51,952 nucleotides of DNA, from positions 1-51,952 of the forward strand of contig JAFGGJ010000096.1 in the NCBI GenBank assembly GCA_016930595.1, given 5' to 3'. This document shows positions 15,650 through 23,713 of the stretch, piece after piece (the stretch's first letter is position 1; each line of letters opens with the position of its first letter). The translations under genes and the position numbers were made by a program. The notes below the pieces were generated by a model, which did not search any database, was not told the origin of the DNA, and saw nothing but the letters and a program-made list of their open reading frames with translations. Origin of the DNA: Planctomycetota bacterium (GTDB lineage: Bacteria; Planctomycetota; SZUA-567; JAFGGJ01).

Positions 15650-18106
15650 TTGCGGCGGAAAGACGGCGTGACAACAGGGACACTGCTGCTGGCGGTGCTC
15701 CCGCTGGCGGCGGCAGCGGTGTGTTTTCCGCGTACGGCACGCGGCGGAGAGACGGACGCCGTACGCGTGAGGGAAATATTGAAGGGCATCGAGGGGGCGT
15801 CTCTCGACGAGGCGTGGAACGCCGTCGACGCGCTGGAGGCGATAGGCACCGGCGGCGTCCCGGAAATGCTGGAAGCGCTCAAGACGGGCAGCGATACCCA
15901 GAAGCTGATAATAGGCAAAGTCCTCGTAAACCTGGGCGACGCAAAAAAAGCGGTGGAAATATATACATACCTGCTGGGCGACGACAAGGTAGGAGGGGAG
16001 GCGAAAACCGCGGCGTGCGGCGTGGTGGGGATGACGCCGGAGCTGTTCGGGCGGGAAGAAATAATGGACATGCTGCGCAAGGCGCTTTATTCCAGCGACC
16101 CCGCGGTACGGGTGGCGGCGGGCGACACGTTGCTGCGCTTCGGGGTGGTGAACGAAGCGGTGGACACGCTGAGGCAGATGTCGGTACGGAACGATGGGTA
16201 CGGCGAAGACGCCGCACTGGTCCTGGCCGAGCACGGGCACCTGAACCTCGTCGAAAGGCGCATCTACGAGATATGGGGCAAGCCCACGCCCAACGGCCGG
16301 CGGGCGTTCATGCTGCTGCGGGCGAAATCCGAGAAGACGGTCTTCCCGGGGTACGACGTGCTGCGGGAGATCTACGAGAATATCCAGAACTACTACGTCG
16401 ACGCGGAGGAAATAGAAGAGAAGAAACTGGTGACGGCGACGGCGCGTGGGATGCTGTCGTCACTGGACCCGTTCAGCTCGTACCTGGACGAAGACGACGT
16501 CAAGGACATGGAGGAAAGCCTCGGCGGACGCTACGGAGGCATAGGGGCCTACGTCGGGATGCACAACGGGATCTTCACGATCATAAGCCCCATATACGAA
16601 GGGCCTGCGTACCGCGCCGGGCTGAGAAGCCTGGACCAGGTGCTGGAAGTCGGCGGGAAAGACACGACGAAAATGCGGTTCATGGAGGTGGTGAAAAACC
16701 TGAAGGGGACGCCGGGGACGGAGATCGTGATCAAGGTGTACCGGGGCGGATGGGAAAAGCCCAGGGATTTCACCATCGTCCGGGAACGCATAACCATAGA
16801 CAGCGTCATGCACAGGATGCTGCCCGGCGGCATAGGATACATAAGGCTGACCCGGTTCGGAGACACCACTACGACGGAAAGCCGCGACGCGATAAAGGAA
16901 CTGCTGCGGGACGGGGCGAAGTCGTTCATACTGGACCTGCGCGACAACGGCGGCGGGCTGCTGGACGAGGCGGCCGGGGTGGCGGACCTGTTCATCGACC
17001 GCGGGGAACTGATAGTCCGCAGCGAAGGACGGCCGCAGGTGAGCCCCCGGCGCGACTACAGGGCGCGCTTCCGGCCGCTGGCGGGCGACAAGCCTCTCGT
17101 GGTGCTCGTGAACACGGGGTCGGCAAGCGCATCGGAAATAGTCGCCGGAGCGATCCAGGACCTGAAAAGAGGAACCCTCGTGGGCGAAACGACCTACGGA
17201 AAGGGCTCCGTCCAGACGCTGTTCCCGCTGGCAAGCACGCTGTTCAAGACCAGGGTCAGGCTCACTATCGCAAAGTATTACCTGCCCAACGGACGCAGCA
17301 TACACGAGAAAGGCGTGGAACCGGACATAACGGCGAAACCGGCGGAAACAATGGCGTGGAAGATAAACGCCCTGGTGGATATCGAAGAAAAAGTCGAAGA
17401 TTACGTGGCGAAACTGATCAAGGAACACCCGGACATGGTCCAGAAGCTTGCGGAATTCGATAACCACCGGGAAGCCAGTTACCCCGGGCTGCAGGAACTG
17501 CTGGTGCAGATCGACGACCGGCGGCTGGACTCGGAGGATATCAGGAAGTACGTCCGCGGGGTGCTGCGGCGCAGGGCGGCGGACCTGCGCGGTTCGGCGT
17601 TCGTTGCGGACCTGGAGGAAGACAGGGTGCTGCGGCGCGGAGTACTCGCCATGCTGCGGATACTCGGACGCGACAAGGAGGAGCTGCCCGAAACGTACAC
17701 CGGCCTGGCGGAGGAATTCCCGGAAGAAGAGGAGAAGGAAACGGCCGCCGCTGACAAGCCCGTTTCTTCCGTGGATGACCCGGGGGAAAAACCTGTACCC
17801 GACCCGCCGGCCGTGGAAAAACCTCTCGAAAAATGGACCGGAACCCGGGAGGAAGGCGCCGCGCAGGAAAAGGCGGAAGGCGCGGGAGCGGAGATACTGG
17901 CCATCGGCCTGGCCGTGCTGGTGCTTGCCGGCGTGAGCGTGGGCCTGTACGCGAAGAGAACTCGCGGCGCGAGAGGACGGTTGGGCTCCGCCCTGCGGAA
18001 GATCCTGGCGGCGGAAAGCCGGAAGGCACCCGGTTCAGAACAGACCCCGGCGGAACCGGGCGGGCAATCCCCGCAGGAAGAAACCGGGAAAGGTGGAAAC
18101 GAGTGA
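15650..18106 (+). CDS. S41 C-terminal processing protease with helical N-terminal and C-terminal membrane segment
   Basis: Secreted or periplasmic serine protease of the CtpA/Prc family, about 818 residues against the usual 400-450. Order: hydrophobic N-terminal signal/anchor (about 8-24); helical HEAT-like region (about 40-190); a segment typical of the S41 N-terminus (LREIYENIQNYYVD, SLDPFSSYL); PDZ domain (GGIGAYVGMHNGIFTI and EGPAYRAGLRSLDQVLEVGG); protease core with catalytic Ser493 in NTGSASASE and Lys518 in TTYGKGS, the correct 25 apart; a helical stretch; an acidic linker; and a C-terminal transmembrane segment (ILAIGLAVLVLAGVSVGLYA) with a basic tail. TTG start: AAGGAG 7 bases before and below the TATAAT. 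Substrates unknown. First of a five-gene plus-strand run. Confidence 0.88.
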   Translation: MRRKDGVTTGTLLLAVLPLAAAAVCFPRTARGGETDAVRVREILKGIEGASLDEAWNAVDALEAIGTGGVPEMLEALKTGSDTQKLIIGKVLVNLGDAKKAVEIYTYLLGDDKVGGEAKTAACGVVGMTPELFGREEIMDMLRKALYSSDPAVRVAAGDTLLRFGVVNEAVDTLRQMSVRNDGYGEDAALVLAEHGHLNLVERRIYEIWGKPTPNGRRAFMLLRAKSEKTVFPGYDVLREIYENIQNYYVDAEEIEEKKLVTATARGMLSSLDPFSSYLDEDDVKDMEESLGGRYGGIGAYVGMHNGIFTIISPIYEGPAYRAGLRSLDQVLEVGGKDTTKMRFMEVVKNLKGTPGTEIVIKVYRGGWEKPRDFTIVRERITIDSVMHRMLPGGIGYIRLTRFGDTTTTESRDAIKELLRDGAKSFILDLRDNGGGLLDEAAGVADLFIDRGELIVRSEGRPQVSPRRDYRARFRPLAGDKPLVVLVNTGSASASEIVAGAIQDLKRGTLVGETTYGKGSVQTLFPLASTLFKTRVRLTIAKYYLPNGRSIHEKGVEPDITAKPAETMAWKINALVDIEEKVEDYVAKLIKEHPDMVQKLAEFDNHREASYPGLQELLVQIDDRRLDSEDIRKYVRGVLRRRAADLRGSAFVADLEEDRVLRRGVLAMLRILGRDKEELPETYTGLAEEFPEEEEKETAAADKPVSSVDDPGEKPVPDPPAVEKPLEKWTGTREEGAAQEKAEGAGAEILAIGLAVLVLAGVSVGLYAKRTRGARGRLGSALRKILAAESRKAPGSEQTPAEPGGQSPQEETGKGGNE

Positions 18107-18185
18107 CCGGGAACGGCGCCGCGGCGGCCGGTGTGACGGAACAGCGCCGCCGGACCGCGGCGGCCCGCGATGAAAGGCGGAACCG

Positions 18186-18962
18186 TTGATTCCGGGGATA
18201 ACAACGATTGCGTTCCGCAATACGCCGCTGTACCTGGAAGAGATACTGCCCAAGGTGTCGGCGGCCGGGTACAAGTCGCTGGAAATATGGCACGGGCACG
18301 TCGAAAACAGGGACGACCACGAAATGCCCGTCGTGGCGGAACTGGCCGAGAGAGAAGGCCTGGGGCTTTCGATGGTTTCGTGCTACCCCGGGACTTTCAA
18401 CCTCGACATGACGAACATGGCCGAAGAACTCGCCAAGGCGGAATTCGCCGCCGAAATGGCCCGGATGCTGGGCGTGAAGTACGTAAGGGCGTTTGCCGGG
18501 TGGGTGATGGAATGTTCCAGCAGGGACGCGAGCCCCGCATACTGGAAGTACTGCACGGACGGCATGAAGGAGATAGCCGCCATATGCCGCGACAAGGGGC
18601 TGCAGGTGGCGGTCGAGACGCATAAACTGAGTTTGGCCGACACGGTCGCCGGATGTAAGCGTCTAATAGATGAGACGGGAGCGGATTCGGTGCGGCTCAA
18701 CCTGCAACTCGACGGCCCGGCGGAAACCGACGGCAGGAAGCCCGTAGCCGTCTGGAACGAGCTGAAGGAACACGTGGTGCATTTTCACCAGCCGCCGGGA
18801 ATCGCCCCCTGGACGATAGACGAACTGAAAGAGCTGTTCGCCGGCATGCGGGCCGACGGTTACGAAGGGGCGGTTTCGATCGAGGGCTGCAGCAAGAACG
18901 TTATGCCCGCACCCGTGATGCTAACGGGAATGGAACTGCTGAAGGAGGCGGGCGTTGTGTAG
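18186..18962 (+). CDS. sugar phosphate isomerase/epimerase-family TIM barrel
   Basis: Xylose-isomerase-like AP-endonuclease-2 superfamily protein of 258 residues. Typical strands and loops are GYKSLEIWHGHVENRDDHEM, LGLSMVSCYPG, VKYVRAFAGW, LQVAVETHKLSLADT (Glu as metal ligand), SVRLNLQLDG, HVVHFHQPPG and YEGAVSIEGCSK. Metal ligands would be the Glu in VAVETH, the position of NLQLDG (often Asp), the His of HFHQ and the Glu of SIEG. It probably isomerises or epimerises a sugar or polyol, but substrate cannot be read. TTG start preceded by AAAGGCGG. It is 79 bases after the protease and may be co-transcribed. Confidence 0.78.
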   Translation: MIPGITTIAFRNTPLYLEEILPKVSAAGYKSLEIWHGHVENRDDHEMPVVAELAEREGLGLSMVSCYPGTFNLDMTNMAEELAKAEFAAEMARMLGVKYVRAFAGWVMECSSRDASPAYWKYCTDGMKEIAAICRDKGLQVAVETHKLSLADTVAGCKRLIDETGADSVRLNLQLDGPAETDGRKPVAVWNELKEHVVHFHQPPGIAPWTIDELKELFAGMRADGYEGAVSIEGCSKNVMPAPVMLTGMELLKEAGVV

Positions 18963-19007
18963 GAGGACTCAGCCGGATCCGGAAACAGCATCGGGAAGGC
19001 GGGCGAC

Positions 19008-20408
19008 ATGAACCGGGAGAACAGGACCGCCGGCAAGAGGGGCGCCACCGGGGCCGCCAGGGAACGCAGCAGCCTGCTGGGCCGCGTGGCCAGGCTGGCG
19101 ATCAGCCTGTCGGCCATGGTCGTGCTGGGCGTGGGGGCGGGCCTGTACATCCGCCACATGAACGAGAAAGGAACGTGGCTGAACCCGCTCGAAGAGGAAG
19201 ACCGCAAGTGGGCCAGGGAAACGCTCGAAGACGTGCGCGGCAAAGTGACGGACAAGGAATGGACAAACGCCAAGTGGAAAGATCTGAAGGAAAAAGTCTC
19301 CGGCCGGGTCATGTCCTCGAAGGAAGAAATAGAAAAGTGGTTGAAATCCAAGAATGAACGGATTCCTGATACCCAGGAGCTGCTTTCACGGGCCATAGAA
19401 TACCTGGAAAGACCTGTGGAAAAGGAATCCGAACCGATCGCTGCCGTCGATGCGGGCGGGCCGGAGAAGCTGGCCGGAGCAGCCCGGGAAGCCGTCGAAG
19501 AAGACGCTCCCGCGGTGGGACAGCCCGGGGAATCAGAACCGGCAAAGGCTGTGGAAACGGCAGGCGGGCATGACGCCAGGGAACCCGTGCTCCCACGGGG
19601 CACGGCGCTGTGGAGCGGAACGAATCCGACTGACATCCGGCCGGCGACGGGCGCCGCCTGCGAGTGGGACGATCCCGCATGCGCGGGAAATACCGTCGAA
19701 ACCACCAGCGATACCCTGGCGACGGAGACCGTCGAGGCGGCGACGGGAGCAGGGGATGCCGGATTGCCGGCTCCGGAAGGCCGGGACGCCGACCCGGTCT
19801 ACGTCAAGGCAAGGGAGCATTACGAAAAAGGCCTGCAGTTGTACGAAGGGCTTGACGCCGATTCACCGGAAGCCGGAGCGACGGCAAACCGCGCGGCGGG
19901 GGAGTTCAGAAAGGCGCGCAAGTATGCCGCCGAATACGTCGAGACCCATCCCGACGACAAGGAAGCCGGGAAGTTCCTGGTGGAAATAGAGCGCCTGCTG
20001 TTCGGATTCGGATACAGCCGGCCGGCCGGCCCCGCAACGGCGGAGACGAAGAAGCCCGCCGAAGAAACACCCGCTCTGCCGGATACGGAACCCACCGGGG
20101 AAACAGCCGAATCCGTCCCGGCGGAAGAAGAAACGGAAGTGCCGGCCGACGGCGGCGCCGGTTACTTTTACAGCAAGGCGGAGGAGCATTTCAGAAAAGG
20201 CCTGGAACATTACCGTGAATCGCTGCCGGGGACGCCGCGGGAACGGGAGAAGCTGGCGGCCGCCGAAAAGGAGTTCCGTGAGGCGCAGGCATACGCCGGA
20301 AGATACCTCGACCTGAAGCCGGACGACGCTAAAGCGGAAGAGTTCTTTGTGGAAATCAACAGGTTCCTGTACGATTGTCTCAAGCGCAAGGTAGTGGACG
20401 TCAGATGA
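19008..20408 (+). CDS. membrane protein with duplicated TPR-like helical module
   Basis: Protein of 466 residues, not recognised as a known family. A basic start is followed by a membrane segment at about residues 28-48 (VARLAISLSAMVVLGVGAGL). The region outside the membrane has a charged helical stretch (about 55-130), a long Glu/Pro/Thr-rich low-complexity linker, and two copies of a ~75-residue helical module: the first begins YVKAREHYEKGLQLYEGLD and ends AGKFLVEIERLL, the second begins YSKAEEHFRKGLEHYRESL and ends AEEFFVEINRFL. These are TPR-like and separated by another acidic linker. It is probably a periplasmic scaffold. The stop overlaps the VanZ start (ATGA), so the genes are coupled. 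Confidence 0.7.
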   Translation: MNRENRTAGKRGATGAARERSSLLGRVARLAISLSAMVVLGVGAGLYIRHMNEKGTWLNPLEEEDRKWARETLEDVRGKVTDKEWTNAKWKDLKEKVSGRVMSSKEEIEKWLKSKNERIPDTQELLSRAIEYLERPVEKESEPIAAVDAGGPEKLAGAAREAVEEDAPAVGQPGESEPAKAVETAGGHDAREPVLPRGTALWSGTNPTDIRPATGAACEWDDPACAGNTVETTSDTLATETVEAATGAGDAGLPAPEGRDADPVYVKAREHYEKGLQLYEGLDADSPEAGATANRAAGEFRKARKYAAEYVETHPDDKEAGKFLVEIERLLFGFGYSRPAGPATAETKKPAEETPALPDTEPTGETAESVPAEEETEVPADGGAGYFYSKAEEHFRKGLEHYRESLPGTPREREKLAAAEKEFREAQAYAGRYLDLKPDDAKAEEFFVEINRFLYDCLKRKVVDVR

Positions 20409-20824
20409 AGCGGGTACCGTTCATGCTGCTGGCGGCGGCGCTGCTCTACGAAGCCGTGGTGTTCTACCTGAGCGTGCGGTCAATGGGCGGACAGAGTCAG
20501 TATTTCCCGGGCCAGGACAAGGTGCTCCATTTCACGGCGTACGGGATCATGGGGCTGCTGCTGGCAACAGTGTCTGCGGCCGGTGCGAGGGGCTATTTCT
20601 ACGCGGCGGGCATACTGTCCGGTATATTCATAGGAGTGATAACGGAGTACCTGCAGCAGTGGGTGCCCCGCAGGGACGTCTCTTTCTACGACGGCCTTGC
20701 CAACGTGCTGGGACTGCTGGCCGCAATCGGGATATACGAAGGCATAAGACTGTGGAAAAAGGGCGGGATCCTGTACCGTGAGACGCCGGCCCCGGTCAAA
20801 GGAGACAGAAAGTCCGATGAATAA
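20405..20824 (+). CDS. VanZ-like family membrane protein
   Basis: Small inner-membrane protein of 139 residues with four hydrophobic segments. The VanZ signature is clear: QDKVLHFTAYGIMGLLLAT, then GVITEYLQQWVPRRDVSFYD and GLANVLGLLAAIGIYEG. VanZ-family proteins are implicated in teicoplanin resistance and envelope functions, but most members have no known activity. It starts within the ATGA that ends the preceding gene and its end overlaps the next start by 8 bases, so three genes are translated as a unit. Confidence 0.85.
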   Translation: MKRVPFMLLAAALLYEAVVFYLSVRSMGGQSQYFPGQDKVLHFTAYGIMGLLLATVSAAGARGYFYAAGILSGIFIGVITEYLQQWVPRRDVSFYDGLANVLGLLAAIGIYEGIRLWKKGGILYRETPAPVKGDRKSDE

Positions 20825-21851
20825 TAGAGCGCCCCGAACGCTGGAATGGGCTGGAATAATATTCCTTGCAGCGGCGCAGGCGGCGGCGGGAGAAGCCGCC
20901 CCCGCGGCAGGCGGAAGCGAAACCGCCGTCAAGAACGCCATCCGCTGGACCCTGTCGCTCGACCCGTTCACGCTGACACTGGCCTTCCTGGTGGTGGCGA
21001 CCGTGATCGGCACGCTGCTGAAAGGCCGGGCGCGGGACAGGTGTTACAAGCGGATGCAGCGCTTCAACGTCAGACTGGGGCTGGACGACCGGACGGTCGC
21101 GGGCAGGCTCAGCGTCGGGAACGCCGGCATGGAAGTCCTGCCGGACGAACCGGAACAGGGCCCTTTCGGAAAGCGTACCGGATTCATACTGCCCAAGGCG
21201 GAATACGGGAGGGTGCGTTCCCTGGTGCGGCTGCCGGACAGGATGCAGAAGAAATGGAAAAATCGGCGCGAGGGCATGATCCGGCGTGTCACAAACCCCG
21301 GCATCGCAAGACGCACCGGGCGGGGATTGTCGAATCTGGCGGGGTCTTTCAAGGACGCCTTCGGCGAGTTCTTCAACCTGATGATGGGGCGGCTGAACGC
21401 GGGACTGGGAGCAATCAAGAGCCAGCAGACGTATGTCTCGCGCATGCAAGGCGACATGTTGTCTTCCATGCAGAACACCAATTATGACGCGACGATAGAA
21501 AAACTGCGTGGCAAACGGGTGGAAGTGGAGCTCAACATCCCGGGGATGCCTCCGCGCGTGGCGGCGATACTCGACGATTACACCGCCCAGAACATATCGC
21601 TGTTCGACGCCAGGCTGCCCGTGGAAAAGACCTCCCTGAAGGCCGTGGAGGAAAACGGCGCCTACGTCATCAACAACACCGGCGGCACGGCGGCCATCGC
21701 GGGCTGGGGCAAGTGGGAAGAAATACCGGCCGGCGGCAAACTGAAGCTGGAAGGCGCGCCCCCCGAAGGAGCGACAGTGTATGCCGTCGAACGTGCGGAC
21801 GTTATTTTCCCCAGAACAAACGCGCAGATAAGATACCGGCTCGAAACATAG
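20817..21851 (+). CDS. membrane protein of unknown function
   Basis: Protein of 344 residues. A signal-like segment (about residues 10-26) and a second hydrophobic stretch (DPFTLTLAFLVVATVIGTLL, about 43-62) are followed by a basic, largely soluble region. KRMQRFNVRLGLDDRTVAGR and the Arg/Lys-rich KKWKNRREGMIRRVTNPG stand out, and the final ~120 residues look beta-rich (VEVELNIPGMPPRVAAILDD, PVEKTSLKAVEENGAYVINN). No catalytic motif or known family is apparent. Overlap with the VanZ gene implies a joint envelope-related role. Confidence 0.7.
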   Translation: MNNRAPRTLEWAGIIFLAAAQAAAGEAAPAAGGSETAVKNAIRWTLSLDPFTLTLAFLVVATVIGTLLKGRARDRCYKRMQRFNVRLGLDDRTVAGRLSVGNAGMEVLPDEPEQGPFGKRTGFILPKAEYGRVRSLVRLPDRMQKKWKNRREGMIRRVTNPGIARRTGRGLSNLAGSFKDAFGEFFNLMMGRLNAGLGAIKSQQTYVSRMQGDMLSSMQNTNYDATIEKLRGKRVEVELNIPGMPPRVAAILDDYTAQNISLFDARLPVEKTSLKAVEENGAYVINNTGGTAAIAGWGKWEEIPAGGKLKLEGAPPEGATVYAVERADVIFPRTNAQIRYRLET

Positions 21852-21863
21852 CCGCCTTTCAAA

Positions 21864-21885
21864 CAGCGGCGGGCCCGTGCCGCTG
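21864..21885 (+). terminator. hairpin after the protease-VanZ run (no U tract)
   Basis: CAGCGGC (21864-21870) and GCCGCTG (21879-21885) form a perfect 7-bp stem with an 8-base loop, 12 bases after the last stop. There is no T-run behind it, so it may only be a stabilising 3' structure. Confidence 0.3.
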
Positions 21886-21997
21886 CATGCCCCCGCAGCA
21901 CCCTGATAAAACCCGAAAATCTTTACAGAAGCCCCGGGTTGATGCCTGATTGCAACGCCCTGGGAGGCGTAAGGATATTTTAGGTGTTTATTTGTAC

Positions 21998-22025
21998 TTG
22001 ACATTCATGATTTGTCGCTTAGCAT
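21998..22025 (+). promoter_or_regulatory. predicted promoter of the first outer-membrane barrel gene
   Basis: Perfect TTGACA (21998-22003), a 16-base spacer and TAGCAT (22020-22025) in an unusually AT-rich gap. A strong ribosome binding site GTGGAGG precedes the ATG at 22078. Confidence 0.6.
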
Positions 22026-22077
22026 CATGCTGTGAAAATATCCGGGGGGGAAAGCCCTGTTTTGTGGAGGATAAGGC

Positions 22078-22701
22078 ATGACCAGAATGAGTTTCATCGC
22101 ACTGGTATTGGGGGTGGTTGTTCTGGCCGGCTGTGAATCCGGGACTGCCATGCGCATGGATCTCCCTGCGGCGCAGTCTACGGTGGCGGCGGTTTCCGTG
22201 GATGAACTGGCGGCCGCGGGAGGCGGCAGAATCGGCATGGGGCACCTGGGAACGGGCATATCGCTGCTGTTCCCCATGGACAGAGCCCTGGACAACACGT
22301 GGATGGCGGACATCAACTTCAATTTCAACGTCACTCCGAACATATCCGTCGAACTGGGCGCCGGCTGGGCCGACCCGGACGCGGAAGACCCCGGGTTCTC
22401 GGGGGACCTGCAGATGATTCCGCTGTCGGTGGGTGCTCAGTACGGCGACAGGTTCGGCGATGCGGGCAGGTGGTACGCGGGGCTGGGACTGGGATGGATA
22501 ATAAACGATTTCAACGGTACCGTGACGGCGGACGACGCCCTGCTGATACACCTTATGGGCGGCGTGGACATCCCTATAAACAACCTGACTTCGCTGGACA
22601 TCGAGTTGCGGTACCAGATGGCGAACACCGATCTTTCCAGCGGGGATACTCTTGACCTGGACGCTTTTGTGTTCAGGGTGAATTTCGTCTGGCTGTTCTG
22701 A
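22078..22701 (+). CDS. outer-membrane beta-barrel protein with lipobox
   Basis: Protein of 207 residues. The N-terminus is a lipoprotein signal (ALVLGVVVLAGC, acylated Cys at 18). The rest is a run of alternating amphipathic strands such as WMADINFNFNVTPNISVELG and WYAGLGLGWIINDFNG. It ends FRVNFVWLF, the terminal-Phe pattern recognised by BAM for barrel insertion. The length fits an OmpW/OprF-type eight-stranded barrel. It is a clear paralog of the next gene: both contain LDNT-(W/Y)-M-x-DI and an INDF segment. Function could be structural, adhesion or small-molecule uptake; nothing specific is seen. It has its own promoter and is followed by a terminator. Confidence 0.75.
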   Translation: MTRMSFIALVLGVVVLAGCESGTAMRMDLPAAQSTVAAVSVDELAAAGGGRIGMGHLGTGISLLFPMDRALDNTWMADINFNFNVTPNISVELGAGWADPDAEDPGFSGDLQMIPLSVGAQYGDRFGDAGRWYAGLGLGWIINDFNGTVTADDALLIHLMGGVDIPINNLTSLDIELRYQMANTDLSSGDTLDLDAFVFRVNFVWLF

Positions 22702-22727
22702 TAGAACCGCAAGAGCAGATTTCCGGC

Positions 22728-22757
22728 GGGCGGTCCCGGACACTGGACCGCCCGTTT
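22728..22757 (+). terminator. rho-independent-like terminator
   Basis: GGGCGGTCC (22728-22736) and GGACCGCCC (22745-22753) form a perfect 9-bp stem with an 8-base loop, followed by GTTTC, 27 bases after the barrel gene stop. The U tract is short. Confidence 0.6.
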
Positions 22758-22904
22758 CGCGTGGAAGGAATTTCCACGGCCGGAACGGTACTGGAAGTCA
22801 GGATATTTCAGGTCCATAATATGCTTGTCGATAATTTGCCTGATCGCCCTACTTGTAGTATGCTATTAATTACCGGGTAGAGCTTGGCAGAAAGGGAGAA
22901 TGAC

Positions 22905-23552
22905 ATGCGCAGACTTCTGGCGGTACTGGTGGCGGCGGGTCTGGCCGGGTGCGGATCGTCGGGGGCGTACATGGGCGTGACAGGCAGCACGGCGATGTGC
23001 GAAGGCACATATACGCCGGCGGCCTACGAGGCCCAGGCCCAGGCGGCAATGGGGGATCTCTTGCGGTTGCACGTAGGCGCGGGCGTGTCGGCGGTATGGC
23101 CGGAAGACAACTCGCTGGACAACACCTACATGATAGACATCATGGGTCAGCTCGACCTCATCGGCGGGCTTGTCGTCGAAGCATCGCTGGGCTACAAGAC
23201 GTACGACTACTACGACACGGTGCTGACGGACAACGGCGAGCTGACGGTAAAGCCGCTGTACGCCACAGCGCTGTATTCGAAGGGCGCCGGGCCTGCGAAG
23301 TTCTACGTGGGCGGCGGGCTGCAGTGGGAAATAAACGACTTCGATGAAATATCCGGACTGACGACCGACGACAACGTGGGATTCCACGGCGTGGTGGGCG
23401 TGAACCTGTCGTCGGGGCGCTTCAGCCTGCAGGTGGAAGCGAGGTACACCTTCACGGACATCACCATAGACTACACGAACCCGATGGAGCCGGACATCGA
23501 AATAAGCGGGGACGAGCTTAACGCCAGGATCAAGTTCCTGATGAACTTCTGA
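22905..23552 (+). CDS. outer-membrane beta-barrel protein with lipobox (paralog)
   Basis: Protein of 215 residues. The lipoprotein signal MRRLLAVLVAAGLAGC places the acylated Cys at 16. It then has barrel-like strands (LHVGAGVSAVWPEDNSLDNT, FYVGGGLQWEINDFDE, FSLQVEARYTFTDITIDY) and a final LNARIKFLMNF ending in Phe. It shares the order and several motifs of the barrel upstream, so the pair arose by duplication. The ATG at 22905 has AGGGAG about 7 bases before it; a TTG seven codons upstream is less likely. It is flanked by terminators on both sides and so is a separate transcription unit. Confidence 0.75.
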   Translation: MRRLLAVLVAAGLAGCGSSGAYMGVTGSTAMCEGTYTPAAYEAQAQAAMGDLLRLHVGAGVSAVWPEDNSLDNTYMIDIMGQLDLIGGLVVEASLGYKTYDYYDTVLTDNGELTVKPLYATALYSKGAGPAKFYVGGGLQWEINDFDEISGLTTDDNVGFHGVVGVNLSSGRFSLQVEARYTFTDITIDYTNPMEPDIEISGDELNARIKFLMNF

Positions 23553-23575
23553 CACCGGCCGCATGCGCCATTGAC

Positions 23576-23610
23576 GGGGCCGGCCCGGCGGGCCGGCCCC
23601 GGTTTCATTT
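23576..23610 (+). terminator. strong rho-independent-like terminator
   Basis: GGGGCCGGCCC and GGGCCGGCCCC form a perfect 11-bp stem with a 3-base loop (23576-23600), followed by GGTTTCATTT, 24 bases after the barrel gene stop. Confidence 0.7.
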
Positions 23611-23713
23611 AAACCCGCACCGTTTGAAACAGGCGGCCACCTTACTTGCAGCACAGGGCAACGCGCATAATAATTCAGGCGGAGGAAATACTTCCAGCAC
23701 CAAGGAGCGGGCA

